DNA of 64,000 nucleotides, taken from positions 1 to 64,000 of IMG/VR virus record IMGVR_UViG_3300044701_000569; one strand, written 5' to 3'. A program made the translations under genes and the position numbers. The number at the start of each line of letters is the position of its first letter. Positions within the stretch are counted from its first letter, which is position 1. This document shows positions 53,606 through 62,278 of the stretch, in pieces. The DNA is from a virus. Under the pieces are notes generated by a model. It searched no databases. It had not been told where the DNA came from and saw nothing but the letters and a program-made list of their open reading frames with translations.

Positions 53606-54595
53606 TTAACCGTTTTGACGTGCGCGGATCATCGCTAGGATGTCTTTGGCGCCACCGTTGCTTGCGGGTGCTTCTGTCTTTGGAGCAGGAGCTGCCTTTG
53701 GAGCCGGAGCAGGTTCGTCATCATAATCTTCTGCAACAGCAGGAGCAGTACGACTTGTTGCTGTAGCATTTGCACTAGCAGCAACCTGCGGATCACCAGT
53801 CTTAGAACTTACACCTGCTGGGCGGAAATATTGGCTCCAGCGATCGGCGTCATATGCTTCGCCGTCTACTGATGCTTCAAACATTTCCTTGAGCACCTTA
53901 AGTTCAACATCAGTTGGCTTCTTGGGCAGGAAGTCGCTGAGATTGAAAAGACCATGATCATTAATAGCCTTCATCTCTGTGTCAGTTAGTGGACGCTCGC
54001 GACGTGCCCAAGTACTAGTACCATAGTCTGCATAACCACCCTTTGAAGTCTTGTTCAAACGGAAGTCAACACCATGTGTATAGTCTGTGGGTAGTTCTTC
54101 CATATCAGGATCCATCAATGATGCCTTGATAATTTGGAAGATTTGAGGACCGATAATAAATCGGCGGATTGGATTCTCTGGGCGAGAATCTTCGTTAATA
54201 GGATTGTCAGTAACAAAACCTTGGAAAATGTAAGAACGCTTCTTCCAGTACTTACGACCCATGTCTTCTAAACTTGGGTCCTTGAACCAACCGCGTACTT
54301 CGTTTAGAATTGGACAGCTTTCTCCATACATCTCCATGCATGGTACTTGTACTTGTACAGGTCGACTGTCAGTTTCGCCCTTGATGCCTGCAAAAGGCAG
54401 CTTAATCATTAGGCGTTCTGCCCAAAAATATTCAGCGTTGGGATTACCGTCTGGAAGGAATCGTAGTGTTGAACTCTGACCTTCCTGCATGTTCCAGAAT
54501 GGGAAAATTGCGTTGTCGCCACCGGTTGTGGCCTTACCTGTTGAGCGTGTTTCTTGCTCTTTGAGCTTTGCTCTGATTTCTGCTAATGATGCCAT
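53606..54595 (-). CDS. 32: Single-stranded DNA-binding protein gp32
   Basis: 329 aa. N-terminal basic ARA-KLKEQETRS segment (cooperativity domain), OB-fold core with a zinc-site candidate (PCMEMYGESCPI and a later His), GRKYWKKRSYIFQGFV, and an acidic/Pro-Ala-rich C-terminal tail (YDDEPAPAPKAAPAP). RBS AGGAGG. Two promoter types lie upstream. Confidence 0.92.
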   Translation of the reverse strand: MASLAEIRAKLKEQETRSTGKATTGGDNAIFPFWNMQEGQSSTLRFLPDGNPNAEYFWAERLMIKLPFAGIKGETDSRPVQVQVPCMEMYGESCPILNEVRGWFKDPSLEDMGRKYWKKRSYIFQGFVTDNPINEDSRPENPIRRFIIGPQIFQIIKASLMDPDMEELPTDYTHGVDFRLNKTSKGGYADYGTSTWARRERPLTDTEMKAINDHGLFNLSDFLPKKPTDVELKVLKEMFEASVDGEAYDADRWSQYFRPAGVSSKTGDPQVAASANATATSRTAPAVAEDYDDEPAPAPKAAPAPKTEAPASNGGAKDILAMIRARQNG

Positions 54596-54657
54596 AGTAT
54601 ATGCCTCCTATAATGTTGCCTATGTGCTTTGTGCCTAAATTGTGTAGCACTATGTAT

Positions 54658-54686
54658 ATACTACACTGTTTTATTTATCTTGTCAA
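54658..54686 (-). promoter_or_regulatory. Sigma70-like promoter of gene 32 with embedded late motif
   Basis: Minus strand TTGACA (54681-54686), 17 nt, TAGTAT (54658-54663). The spacer contains GATAAATAA (ATAAATA at 54672-54678), so early and late initiation may share the site. Confidence 0.55.
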
Positions 54687-54721
54687 TAGTGATTTGACAA
54701 AATAATGAATGAACTAGCGAA

Positions 54722-56494
54722 TTATCTTAAACCCGCTAGCTCACGCATACGATCAAACTCTAAATCCATTTCCATCTGTTGCGGTTGTGATCTCATCTGG
54801 AACTGTTCAAAAGTTTGGTTAACTCTTTCTATAAAGGCCTTTGCGGGTTCTATGAACTGCTCGCCGTAGTCCTTTTCAACCATGGTTAGAACTGCTGTTT
54901 CGCCTTTTGGAAACTGCCCTGTGTCTTTGTCATAATGAGACAGGATAAATTCGCCTATCGGTGTTTTCTTATTTGCTTGTCCCATTGCCTTTTTAATCGC
55001 AATGTCTTTGGCTTTCATATAGTCGTCTGAGTCGATGTCGCCATCGTCGTCGTGGTCTTTGCCTTTTGTTTCTCTTGTATCAGCATCGCTGTTGCCATAA
55101 TCGGCTTCAATTTGATCCATCATACGATCTTGTATTTCTTCAAAGTCGTCGTCTGGATGCAGACGTTGATCTATAGATATTTCATTATACATATCTTGTA
55201 GAACTTTTTCTGCTTCTTTACCAAATTTACCATTTAGTCCGCTGTCGATCATGTCATAGCCGTTATCACCGGCTGCTGCAATTTTTGCTAGAATGTCTTC
55301 TGCTGCAGAATTAAATCCTTCAGCAAACTGACCCATTAATCTTTCAATGCCTTGTTCTAGTTCAATTTCTTCTGGTACACAGTTAGGAACTTCCTTGCCG
55401 CCTTTTTTCTTATGGCCAACCATCTTATAACCCTTCCAACAAGGATCGTCTGCGCCGCCTTTCATTTTGCCTGCTTCGTCAACAAGGTCTTCTGGACCTA
55501 ATTCTTTTGCTTTTGTAACTTCACTCACTAGTCTATAGATATATGGAAATACGTCTTTTAATTCTTCATTAAATTGTCTAATAGTTAATTGGTCGATCCA
55601 ATTTTCTGCAATGTCGTCTGGCACTTCAAGTTCGGCTGGGGCTTCAAATGATTCAAACGCCTCTGTGTAATATGTTTTACGCTGTAGGCCTTCAATTGCC
55701 TTTTTAACTGTTGTAATTCGTTCGTATACAGCATCCATATAGCCTGCTAGACTTTCTGCCATAACTGCTGAACGTCCCATGTAATTCTTAAACTTGCGCA
55801 GCTTGCTGAGCTCTTCTGATAAGCCTACTATATGCTTGCCAAAGTCATCAAATGGTTTACCGCCTTCGCTTACATGTCGAGCCATTGCTCTAGCACCGCT
55901 TAGATGCTTGTATGGATACTTAAATCTCTCACCCTCGGCACTTTCAATATAAATGATGCCGATATTTTGTGTGCGGCCTGCTGCTAGTTCGTGATTAACA
56001 TTTTCAGTATGCTTGATAACAATTCTTGCGTTATCTACATTTTGGTAACTAACACGGCTTGTACCATATAATTTTGACTCGGTCATAGTTCCTTCTCCGG
56101 GGCGATTTGCGGCTAAAAATTTGTAGTCTCTTTTATCTAAATTAGACTTATTAATATCTCTAATATCAAAGTTTAGTCTACGCTTCTTGCCAAACACTCT
56201 TAATTCTTTTAAAAAGTTAAACCAGCTAGTTTGCGTTATTTGATCTTCATTTGATATAAAATCTTTAGAGTAAATTACTGTTAATGATTTCTTTTCAGGA
56301 TTACTCGGATCTTCAGAAATGTTAACACTTACTTTCCCTAAAGGGCGTTCGTTGTCTGTATATTCAAAATCAAAAAAACGAGCCTCTGTAGGAACGTCTG
56401 TTACGTTACCCTCAGCATCACCTATGGTTACGTTAGAAAAACGTCCCCTAATTTTATTGAAAAGATCTTCAGCAATTTTATCTAAATTCTGCAT
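54722..56494 (-). CDS. Large virion-associated protein of marine T4-like type
   Basis: 590 aa. DPCWKGYKMVGHKKKGGKEV followed by PNCVPE and a final DRMRELAGLR are blocks I recall in structural or prohead proteins of marine T4-like phages. An EF-hand-like KGKDHDDDGDIDSDDYMKAK lies near 495. Long helical regions follow. Position between terminase and gp32 supports a head role. ATAAATA ends 4 nt before the ATG (leaderless). Confidence 0.72.
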   Translation of the reverse strand: MQNLDKIAEDLFNKIRGRFSNVTIGDAEGNVTDVPTEARFFDFEYTDNERPLGKVSVNISEDPSNPEKKSLTVIYSKDFISNEDQITQTSWFNFLKELRVFGKKRRLNFDIRDINKSNLDKRDYKFLAANRPGEGTMTESKLYGTSRVSYQNVDNARIVIKHTENVNHELAAGRTQNIGIIYIESAEGERFKYPYKHLSGARAMARHVSEGGKPFDDFGKHIVGLSEELSKLRKFKNYMGRSAVMAESLAGYMDAVYERITTVKKAIEGLQRKTYYTEAFESFEAPAELEVPDDIAENWIDQLTIRQFNEELKDVFPYIYRLVSEVTKAKELGPEDLVDEAGKMKGGADDPCWKGYKMVGHKKKGGKEVPNCVPEEIELEQGIERLMGQFAEGFNSAAEDILAKIAAAGDNGYDMIDSGLNGKFGKEAEKVLQDMYNEISIDQRLHPDDDFEEIQDRMMDQIEADYGNSDADTRETKGKDHDDDGDIDSDDYMKAKDIAIKKAMGQANKKTPIGEFILSHYDKDTGQFPKGETAVLTMVEKDYGEQFIEPAKAFIERVNQTFEQFQMRSQPQQMEMDLEFDRMRELAGLR

Positions 56495-56498
56495 GTTG

Positions 56499-56505
56499 TA
56501 TTTAT
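56499..56505 (-). promoter_or_regulatory. T4-type late motif ATAAATA 4 nt before an ATG
   Basis: Perfect heptamer on the minus strand, four bases before the start of the 590-aa gene. Confidence 0.5.
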
Positions 56506-56506
56506 G

Positions 56507-58087
56507 TCAATAGTTAGTACTTACGAAAATTGGCATGGGTGCTACATAATCCATGTCTACATCAGCTTGATTAAATGTATTGTAGATTCTGGGATCCCAA
56601 TCTTTTAGCACATCCATCATTCTAATAGCCAGCAGTACAGCTGATATTAGATCGTCTGTGGCTCCTAGTTTTGCTTGATATGTAGATCCTGCTGCAACGA
56701 ATGTCTTTAGCTCGCTAATCAAAGGTCTGCTATTAACAGCCATTTTATCATTTTCTACCATAGTTTTTAATCGACTGCAGGCAGTTATTTTTGCAGAGTG
56801 AGTAGTATTAAATCCCTTACGGAACTTGCGAACGTGTCCTTTGCGTATAGGTTCTGATACAAACAGTCCTGGTATATTTTCTTCACCAAAATCGTTAATA
56901 ACAATAAGAGCTGCTTCACCTATACCGTTGTTTTCCACACTCCAATAAACGCCGTTAGTTGATTTAGTTTCTTCTACAATGTAAGAACAGATGTCTTTTA
57001 ATACTCGTATTTGCCCAGGTATAGCTGTATTGTTATGTTGCCATTCTGCTACCTGTTCGTAGGTAGGCAATTCTATTACTTGTATAGCAGCATAGTTGCC
57101 ACCTGTACCCATACTAGGATCTAGTGCTACTGCATAGGTGTATTGACTTGATGGTTTTTTATACCAGCGTGTTTGCCCCATATTGATCAATGGAGTTTTA
57201 CCCTCCATACCAGACAACTTAATGCTGTTAATCAATGTTTCGTCAAATACTAAGAATTCGCAACCATATTCACGACGGAAACGTTCTTCACCGATACGTC
57301 CAATTTCTTCATCACGCCACTTGTCGTCTCTATCGGGGTGTTCACTCCAGTGAGCAGTAAATGAGAAGAATCCGTTGATGCCTAGTTGTTGTTCGTTGCC
57401 GTGTTCATCAAATTTCTTTTCAGCGTCTTTCCAAATCTGTGCAAATGTGTCTTCGTCTGAGTTAGGTGTGCTTGTAATAATAGCACGACCACCAGTTGCT
57501 AGTGTTGGGGATATTGAAGTCCAAAATTCTTCTGCAATGTTAGGAGCAACGAACGCAAACTCGTCGCAGTATAGTAATGATATAGACATACCACGACCAG
57601 TGTTACCCGTAGTAGTGGCACTTACTATACGACTACCATTTTCAAATTCTATACTACCCTTGTTGTAGTTGATAACACCTGCTCTAATATGATCAGGACA
57701 GCATTCGTACACATAACGAATACGCTGCATAATTTCCTGAGCACCTGTATACTTGTGTGCTGCAATAAGAATTGTTTGATCAGGGTGAAACATTGCATAC
57801 CAAGCTAGATAAACTGCGGCACAGGTCGTCTTACCTGTCTGTCGAGGCAGCATGTTTATATTAAAACGAAAATTATGATAACTTTCTAGTAATCTTTCTT
57901 GATAGTCAAAAGGGTCAAATAACAGCTTGCCTTTTACAGGATGCTGAATGTATGCAAAGTGTTTTGCAAAATAAAGATAGCCCGTGTTGGGATCCATGCA
58001 CTGTAGCAGGTCCTGAATTTGAGCTTCTGTGTAAGTATCTTTGGTATTAGCTTTTTTAGTTAATACGCCATCTAAACTTTTTGCCAT
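56507..58087 (-). CDS. 17: Terminase large subunit gp17
   Basis: 526 aa. ATPase: RQTGKTT (82-88, Walker A of gp17 type), LLYCDEFAFV (171-180, Walker B plus catalytic Glu). Nuclease: ALDPSMGTGGNYAAIQV with the first Asp, a middle acidic site and a late D/H region. Packages DNA into proheads. GTAAATA ends 5 nt before the ATG and no Shine-Dalgarno is seen. Confidence 0.96.
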   Translation of the reverse strand: MAKSLDGVLTKKANTKDTYTEAQIQDLLQCMDPNTGYLYFAKHFAYIQHPVKGKLLFDPFDYQERLLESYHNFRFNINMLPRQTGKTTCAAVYLAWYAMFHPDQTILIAAHKYTGAQEIMQRIRYVYECCPDHIRAGVINYNKGSIEFENGSRIVSATTTGNTGRGMSISLLYCDEFAFVAPNIAEEFWTSISPTLATGGRAIITSTPNSDEDTFAQIWKDAEKKFDEHGNEQQLGINGFFSFTAHWSEHPDRDDKWRDEEIGRIGEERFRREYGCEFLVFDETLINSIKLSGMEGKTPLINMGQTRWYKKPSSQYTYAVALDPSMGTGGNYAAIQVIELPTYEQVAEWQHNNTAIPGQIRVLKDICSYIVEETKSTNGVYWSVENNGIGEAALIVINDFGEENIPGLFVSEPIRKGHVRKFRKGFNTTHSAKITACSRLKTMVENDKMAVNSRPLISELKTFVAAGSTYQAKLGATDDLISAVLLAIRMMDVLKDWDPRIYNTFNQADVDMDYVAPMPIFVSTNY

Positions 58088-58092
58088 ACTAT

Positions 58093-58099
58093 TATTTAC
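58093..58099 (-). promoter_or_regulatory. Late-like motif GTAAATA 5 nt before an ATG
   Basis: One mismatch to ATAAATA; five bases before the terminase start. Confidence 0.45.
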
Positions 58100-58101
58100 T
58101 C

Positions 58102-58128
58102 AAAAAAATAGGGCCTTGCGGCCCTATT
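58102..58128 (-). terminator. Intrinsic terminator upstream of gene 17
   Basis: Minus strand AATAGGGCC, loop GCAA, GGCCCTATT, then seven T. Ends the transcript of the 290-aa gene. Confidence 0.88.
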
Positions 58129-58147
58129 TGGCATAACTTTGCTATGC

Positions 58148-59020
58148 TTACTTGTTATCTTTCTTTTGCAGTTTCTTAGTTGCTTTTTCAATACCTTTTT
58201 CTCTTGAAGGCTTAACTTCATGAGGTTCTAGTTTAGCAACTTTAGTAGCATAAGAGCCTAGTGTCTTTGATGAAAGCTCGTCAACTCTTTCTTCTTTAAC
58301 AGGTCCTTTTTTCTTCTTATCAGCAACTGCCTTTTTCATTGGTTCTTTCTTGTTGCCGTCTTTGTCCATGTCTAAGAAATCAGGCTTAGACTTCTTTTCA
58401 GCTAGTGCTTGCATTAAACGTTGTTTGATAGTTTCAACTGCCATTGCATTGTCACCATCCTGTGCTTTTTTGTACATCTTCTTTTCACGGTTAATGCCGC
58501 CGCTTAGATCCTTTAACATAGTATTATGATCTGCGTACTGAGGATCACCTTCTACGCCGTCTGGTGAATTATTCCATTCTTCAATGTCACCCGATATTGA
58601 ACTGTCTTTAACTCTAATATCCGATGGATGCTTTTCGTGATGTAGGTCGTCGCCGCCTGATAACATTTCGTCAGCGTCCATATAAGCTTCGTCTGGACGA
58701 TTGTCAGCACCCTCTCCAGGAATCATTGGCTCGTCAACAATATCACGAAACTTTTCTATATCCATACGCATTGGCATCATTGCAGGTGCTACAGGCTGCG
58801 CATCTTGTAAGCCTGCATTTTTCATCATAGAAATAAGATCTGCAACATGATCTTTACCACTAGCATTTAGCGTAATACTCATTGTTACAGGATTTCCCAT
58901 AGGTTCGTTTGCTGGGGGCATACCCATGCCACACTCTGCTACGGCTGATTCATTCAACTTCTTGACTGACTTACCGTTTTCGATATCAGTCATACGCTGA
59001 ATCATATCTTTCATATTCAT
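58148..59020 (-). CDS. Head-related phage protein, possibly prohead core
   Basis: 290 aa from an ATG with CAGGAG 8 nt upstream (a longer frame to 59047 is not supported). Met/Asp/Lys-rich, VTMSITLNASGKDHVADLIS in the middle, KPDFLDMDKDGNKKEPMKKA (EF-hand-like) and a basic C-terminus. I recall such proteins in the packaging region of marine T4-like phages; T4 internal core proteins are also basic and low-complexity. Confidence 0.62.
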   Translation of the reverse strand: MNMKDMIQRMTDIENGKSVKKLNESAVAECGMGMPPANEPMGNPVTMSITLNASGKDHVADLISMMKNAGLQDAQPVAPAMMPMRMDIEKFRDIVDEPMIPGEGADNRPDEAYMDADEMLSGGDDLHHEKHPSDIRVKDSSISGDIEEWNNSPDGVEGDPQYADHNTMLKDLSGGINREKKMYKKAQDGDNAMAVETIKQRLMQALAEKKSKPDFLDMDKDGNKKEPMKKAVADKKKKGPVKEERVDELSSKTLGSYATKVAKLEPHEVKPSREKGIEKATKKLQKKDNK

Positions 59021-59021
59021 A

Positions 59022-59516
59022 TTATTTCTCCTGTGTAGAATCAGCACGTTCTTTGCGAGCCTTTTCTAGTTCCTTTAGTAAATCCATTACACGATTTTCG
59101 CCTACTTTGTCTTGAGCACTTTCGCCGCCCATGTCTTCTTTAGTTAGAATTGGTTCGTAGACGCCATCTTCTTTTGTATTTTGATATAGCTCTTGAGGTT
59201 CATTGGGATTACGAACAATAACGTGACTTTGCGGAACAGCGCAACATTTTCCTACATATTCCTGCATTACCTGAACAGTAGTTGGATAATTTACTTCAAC
59301 TTCAAAGTAAGTTACTTCTGTATTTTGTAACTGCGGAAAATCAAGCGGACGTTCTTGTATTGGTGTTTTTTTGCCCTTTGTCATCTTTACTACTTCGTAT
59401 TTTTGAAGTGCAGTTTCAAGATGATCTGCAAATCCTTCTGGTAAAGGACCTGCAACTCCTATCTTAAAAGGATAGACTTTTTTGGATTCTTGTAAAACTT
59501 CTATAAACGATCTCAT
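59022..59516 (-). CDS. Conserved phage protein in the packaging block, unknown function
   Basis: 164 aa. YPFKIGVAGPLPEGFADHLE, LDFPQLQNTEVTYFEVEVNY and YVGKCCAVPQSHVIVRN are blocks I recall from marine T4-like phages. Ferredoxin-like alternation suggests a small alpha/beta domain, then a charged tail (KARKERADSTQEK). Late motif and AGGATC upstream. Function unknown. Confidence 0.7.
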   Translation of the reverse strand: MRSFIEVLQESKKVYPFKIGVAGPLPEGFADHLETALQKYEVVKMTKGKKTPIQERPLDFPQLQNTEVTYFEVEVNYPTTVQVMQEYVGKCCAVPQSHVIVRNPNEPQELYQNTKEDGVYEPILTKEDMGGESAQDKVGENRVMDLLKELEKARKERADSTQEK

Positions 59517-59542
59517 TGCGCAATGATCCTATATCTTATGTA

Positions 59543-60046
59543 TTATTTATCTTTGTTCATGCCTTTAAGGCGCTCAATTAAACTGTTACGATCAGTAACT
59601 ACATAGCCTTCGCCGTTAATAATACCGCTAGGACTATCATTATCTTCTTTGTCTAGTTTTTCTTTCTTAAGCTGTAGCTCTACCATTTTGAGTTTTTTGT
59701 CTAGTTTAGCAACTTTAGCATCTAGGCTAGTTTTCAGCATATTTCCTGCAACTTCAAACACACGACCTGCATAGCGACCCTCAACGTTCATACCTAGATC
59801 CATTAAGTCTTCATAGGCCTGCATAGCTTTATTAGCCACTTCATTTAGTTCAGTATCTGCTAGTTCTCCTAGACCCTTAACCTGTGGTAGTGCAGCAGAA
59901 ATTTTATCAAACTCTGCTATGTCACGAAATGTTTTTTCTTGTTCTTCTACTTCGTAACGCTTTTGCTCTTTTTCCTGTTTCTCAGCTTTTTTAATAATTT
60001 CTTTGCTGTCAGGCAAATTGAGCAAATCTTCTAATTTTTTAGTCAT
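59543..60046 (-). CDS. 16: Terminase small subunit gp16-like
   Basis: 167 aa. Charged coiled-coil N-terminus, then LGMNVEGRYAGRVFEVAGNM and AKVAKLDKKLKMVELQLKKE, the central part of T4-like gp16 as I recall it. Recognises or stimulates packaging of viral DNA with gp17. GGAAAG before the ATG and late motif 26 nt upstream. Confidence 0.82.
   Translation of the reverse strand: MTKKLEDLLNLPDSKEIIKKAEKQEKEQKRYEVEEQEKTFRDIAEFDKISAALPQVKGLGELADTELNEVANKAMQAYEDLMDLGMNVEGRYAGRVFEVAGNMLKTSLDAKVAKLDKKLKMVELQLKKEKLDKEDNDSPSGIINGEGYVVTDRNSLIERLKGMNKDK
59544..59550 (-). promoter_or_regulatory. T4-type late promoter motif ATAAATA
   Basis: Minus strand GATAAATAATA, 27 nt before the gene at 59022-59516, overlapping the gp16 stop. 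Confidence 0.55.
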
Positions 60047-60072
60047 AGTTGCTTTCCATTAACTGCTACTAT

Positions 60073-60079
60073 TATTTAT
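60073..60079 (-). promoter_or_regulatory. T4-type late promoter motif ATAAATA
   Basis: Minus strand GATAAATAATA, 26 nt before gp16, overlapping the gp4 stop. Its extended sequence is the same as at 59544. Confidence 0.55.
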
Positions 60080-60513
60080 CGTTTTCTACCAGTATGGAAT
60101 ATATCATGTTCACTAACTACTCTAAAAATTATACCCTGTTGCTTGCACCAAGCCCGAGCAGCTTCCCATTTGGCTTGATTTACTATCCAGCTGGCTTGAT
60201 TATGTCTACTGCGTCCTAATTTTTCTTTTATAGTTTGATTTTCAGGTTTTACTTCTATAATTTCAACACGTTTTTGGCCGTTTTTATCTGCATATGAAAT
60301 AAAAAAATCTGGAACGTAAATTGTATGTTTACCGGTTAGCGGATTTCTATAAGGTATTTTTACAGCTTCGCTAGCCCAATTTGTTATAGCAGGATGTTCA
60401 TCACAGAACCGCATAAAAGCGAATTCCCATCCCGATCGATATGTAGGAGTTCTATTTCCTATATATTTTTGAGGATTTTTTAAATTGTATTTTCCCTGGG
60501 CAAAATGAGGCAT
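60076..60513 (-). CDS. 4: Head completion protein gp4 (TnsA-like nuclease fold)
   Basis: 145 aa, T4 gp4 length. YRSGWEFAFMRFCDEHPAIT holds the conserved Glu, IPYRNPLTGKHTIYVPDFFI the Asp, and RVEIIEVKPENQ the ExK, together a PD-(D/E)xK site. In T4 gp4 is needed for head completion before tail joining. Its gene follows the 123-aa gene by 1 nt. Confidence 0.9.
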   Translation of the reverse strand: MPHFAQGKYNLKNPQKYIGNRTPTYRSGWEFAFMRFCDEHPAITNWASEAVKIPYRNPLTGKHTIYVPDFFISYADKNGQKRVEIIEVKPENQTIKEKLGRSRHNQASWIVNQAKWEAARAWCKQQGIIFRVVSEHDIFHTGRKR

Positions 60514-60514
60514 C

Positions 60515-60886
60515 TTAAACTATAATATTACGTTGTTCAGTTAGATCCGGAACTGTAATTCTATAGCCTATAGTGCTGCATGACGACCTATTTAAATTTA
60601 ATATCTGTGCGATAACATTACTAAGTTGAACATCATTAATACCTTTAAGAGTATCTAAAAGTTCAAAGGCAGGTATTTTATCAACACCGGCTTGCTGTAG
60701 AATTAGTGCAGCAGTGTTTACGGCTGCAACTTCGTCAAATCCTCTTTTTTGAAAATAGCCAACAACTGCATCTACTTCTGACGGTGTATAATAAATTTCT
60801 TGATTATAATATCTATTCAGAAGTTTGTTTGTATTATTAGCTCTATCAGTTTTTTTTTCGTTAGGTAATGATGAGGTAGTTACCAT
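60515..60886 (-). CDS. Conserved phage protein, probably virion-related
   Basis: 123 aa. ILQQAGVDKIPAFELLDTLK and LSNVIAQILNLNRSSCSTIG with a preceding helical part. I recall similar proteins next to tail genes in marine T4-like phages. AAGGAT before the ATG; neighbours are 1-3 nt away. Function unknown. Confidence 0.7.
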   Translation of the reverse strand: MVTTSSLPNEKKTDRANNTNKLLNRYYNQEIYYTPSEVDAVVGYFQKRGFDEVAAVNTAALILQQAGVDKIPAFELLDTLKGINDVQLSNVIAQILNLNRSSCSTIGYRITVPDLTEQRNIIV

Positions 60887-60889
60887 ATG

Positions 60890-62179
60890 TTATCCTTTGT
60901 TAGCTGCAATAGCTTCAGATGCAATTTGTCCAATTTTTCTATCGCCAGATGCTGCTCTATTAATTATGTCAGTTTCTATTGCGGTCTGTTGTTCTCTTGG
61001 TAGATTTTTAAAGTTACCAAAATTTCTACTATTCCAGTCAGGTCCATATGCACCTGTGGCTAGAGTTTTTGTTACAGTAGCATCTAAAGCTCTACGATTG
61101 GTAGAAAGTCCGCTGCGTATACTATCACCGCTAAGAGTCCTAGTTTGTGATATTGAAACTGGTCTACCTGTGCCGTCTTGCGTTCTCTGTGTGCCGCCTC
61201 TAGCTGTAGGAAATATGATTTGTCCTAGTCTATTTAATTGTCTGCCTTCTCTGCTGGTATTAAGAATAGATGATAGAATTCCTCTTGGATCTTTTCTACC
61301 ACTAGATATATTTCTAAAAATAGAACCAATCGTGTTAAGTCCAGTATTATCGTACTTGTCAAACTGAGGAATAACTACAGGCTCTATCTGTCTACCTACT
61401 CCAGCAGTCTCTACTCCGCTAAATGGTGTTAAATCTCTTAGAGGACTGTGTACTTGATCGTATCTTGTTTCAACATCAGTAAATCCTTTAGGTTCATCGC
61501 CTCTTCTTAGGTCACCTGTATTATACAATACAGATTCATAGGCAACAGTCATAGAATTTTCCATAGTATTATTACCATCACTATACTGCATGTCATCGTG
61601 GCCCCATGCTGTAAGAATAGGATTTACTAATGTATAAGAAAACCATTTCTTTCTAGATAGTTGATAGATTCGTATATAAGAAAAATATGGACCGTTTGTG
61701 CCATTGTCTAAACCGTATCTAGGAACTTGACTAGTGTATTTGTCTCTTGCACCAAAGTCTAAAGGACTACCTCTGCTATTTTTATGCGGATCTTTAGTAT
61801 AGTACTTGTAATATTCTTCAAGCATTGATCTAGTAAGACCTGTATTATCGTCATGTAGTTTTATATTAATTTCTTCGTAGTCAACACGAGTCTGTACACG
61901 TTTTTTTCTGTTGTATTGATTTACAGTTTCTACTGCGGCTCTAAACTTTGGTAGATCAACACTCTTTACAAGCACACCTAATTCTTTTCTATAGGTGCTG
62001 CTGTTTATTATTTTATCTAATGGAGCTGAATATTCAAATACTACATGGTATAAAAATTTAGTTTTAGGACCAAGTGCATGGCCGTGTTCAGTGTATAACT
62101 GCATAGCGTGTCTTGCATCTCTTAGATGCAGATCGCTTTGAGTATTAATTAAATAGAGGTCTTGTGTGTTTAGTCCCAT
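60890..62179 (-). CDS. Tail-tube-fold protein (gp48/gp54- or gp19-like)
   Basis: 429 aa. The first 220 residues follow the gp19 pattern: KFLYHVVFEYS, LVKSVDLPKFRAAVETVNQY, YEEINIKLHDDNTGLTRSML and a final MTVAYESVLYN strand. The C-terminal 200 residues are Arg/Gly/Thr-rich and differ. T4 gp48 and gp54, which start tube growth, share this fold, so a tube-initiator role is likely. ATAAATA ends 5 nt before the ATG. Confidence 0.75.
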   Translation of the reverse strand: MGLNTQDLYLINTQSDLHLRDARHAMQLYTEHGHALGPKTKFLYHVVFEYSAPLDKIINSSTYRKELGVLVKSVDLPKFRAAVETVNQYNRKKRVQTRVDYEEINIKLHDDNTGLTRSMLEEYYKYYTKDPHKNSRGSPLDFGARDKYTSQVPRYGLDNGTNGPYFSYIRIYQLSRKKWFSYTLVNPILTAWGHDDMQYSDGNNTMENSMTVAYESVLYNTGDLRRGDEPKGFTDVETRYDQVHSPLRDLTPFSGVETAGVGRQIEPVVIPQFDKYDNTGLNTIGSIFRNISSGRKDPRGILSSILNTSREGRQLNRLGQIIFPTARGGTQRTQDGTGRPVSISQTRTLSGDSIRSGLSTNRRALDATVTKTLATGAYGPDWNSRNFGNFKNLPREQQTAIETDIINRAASGDRKIGQIASEAIAANKG

Positions 62180-62184
62180 ACAAA

Positions 62185-62191
62185 TATTTAT
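62185..62191 (-). promoter_or_regulatory. T4-type late motif ATAAATA 5 nt before an ATG
   Basis: Perfect heptamer on the minus strand, five bases before the tube-fold gene. Confidence 0.5.
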
Positions 62192-62217
62192 CCAACGACA
62201 AAAAGTGGGTAGATAAT

Positions 62218-62248
62218 AAAAAAGCGAGAACTAAAATAGTCCTCGCTT
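62218..62248 (-). terminator. Intrinsic terminator after gene 19
   Basis: Minus strand AAGCGAG...CTCGCTT stem (62222-62228, 62242-62248; extended by ACTA/TAGT with one G-U) followed by six T. Confidence 0.82.
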
Positions 62249-62278
62249 CTTAACCGAATGCCAATAGTTAGTAGTTTA

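Noticed and set aside
60825-61367. 180-aa plus-strand frame with hydrophobic stretches
   Set aside because: Antisense to the well-supported tail-tube-fold gene; no RBS or motif.
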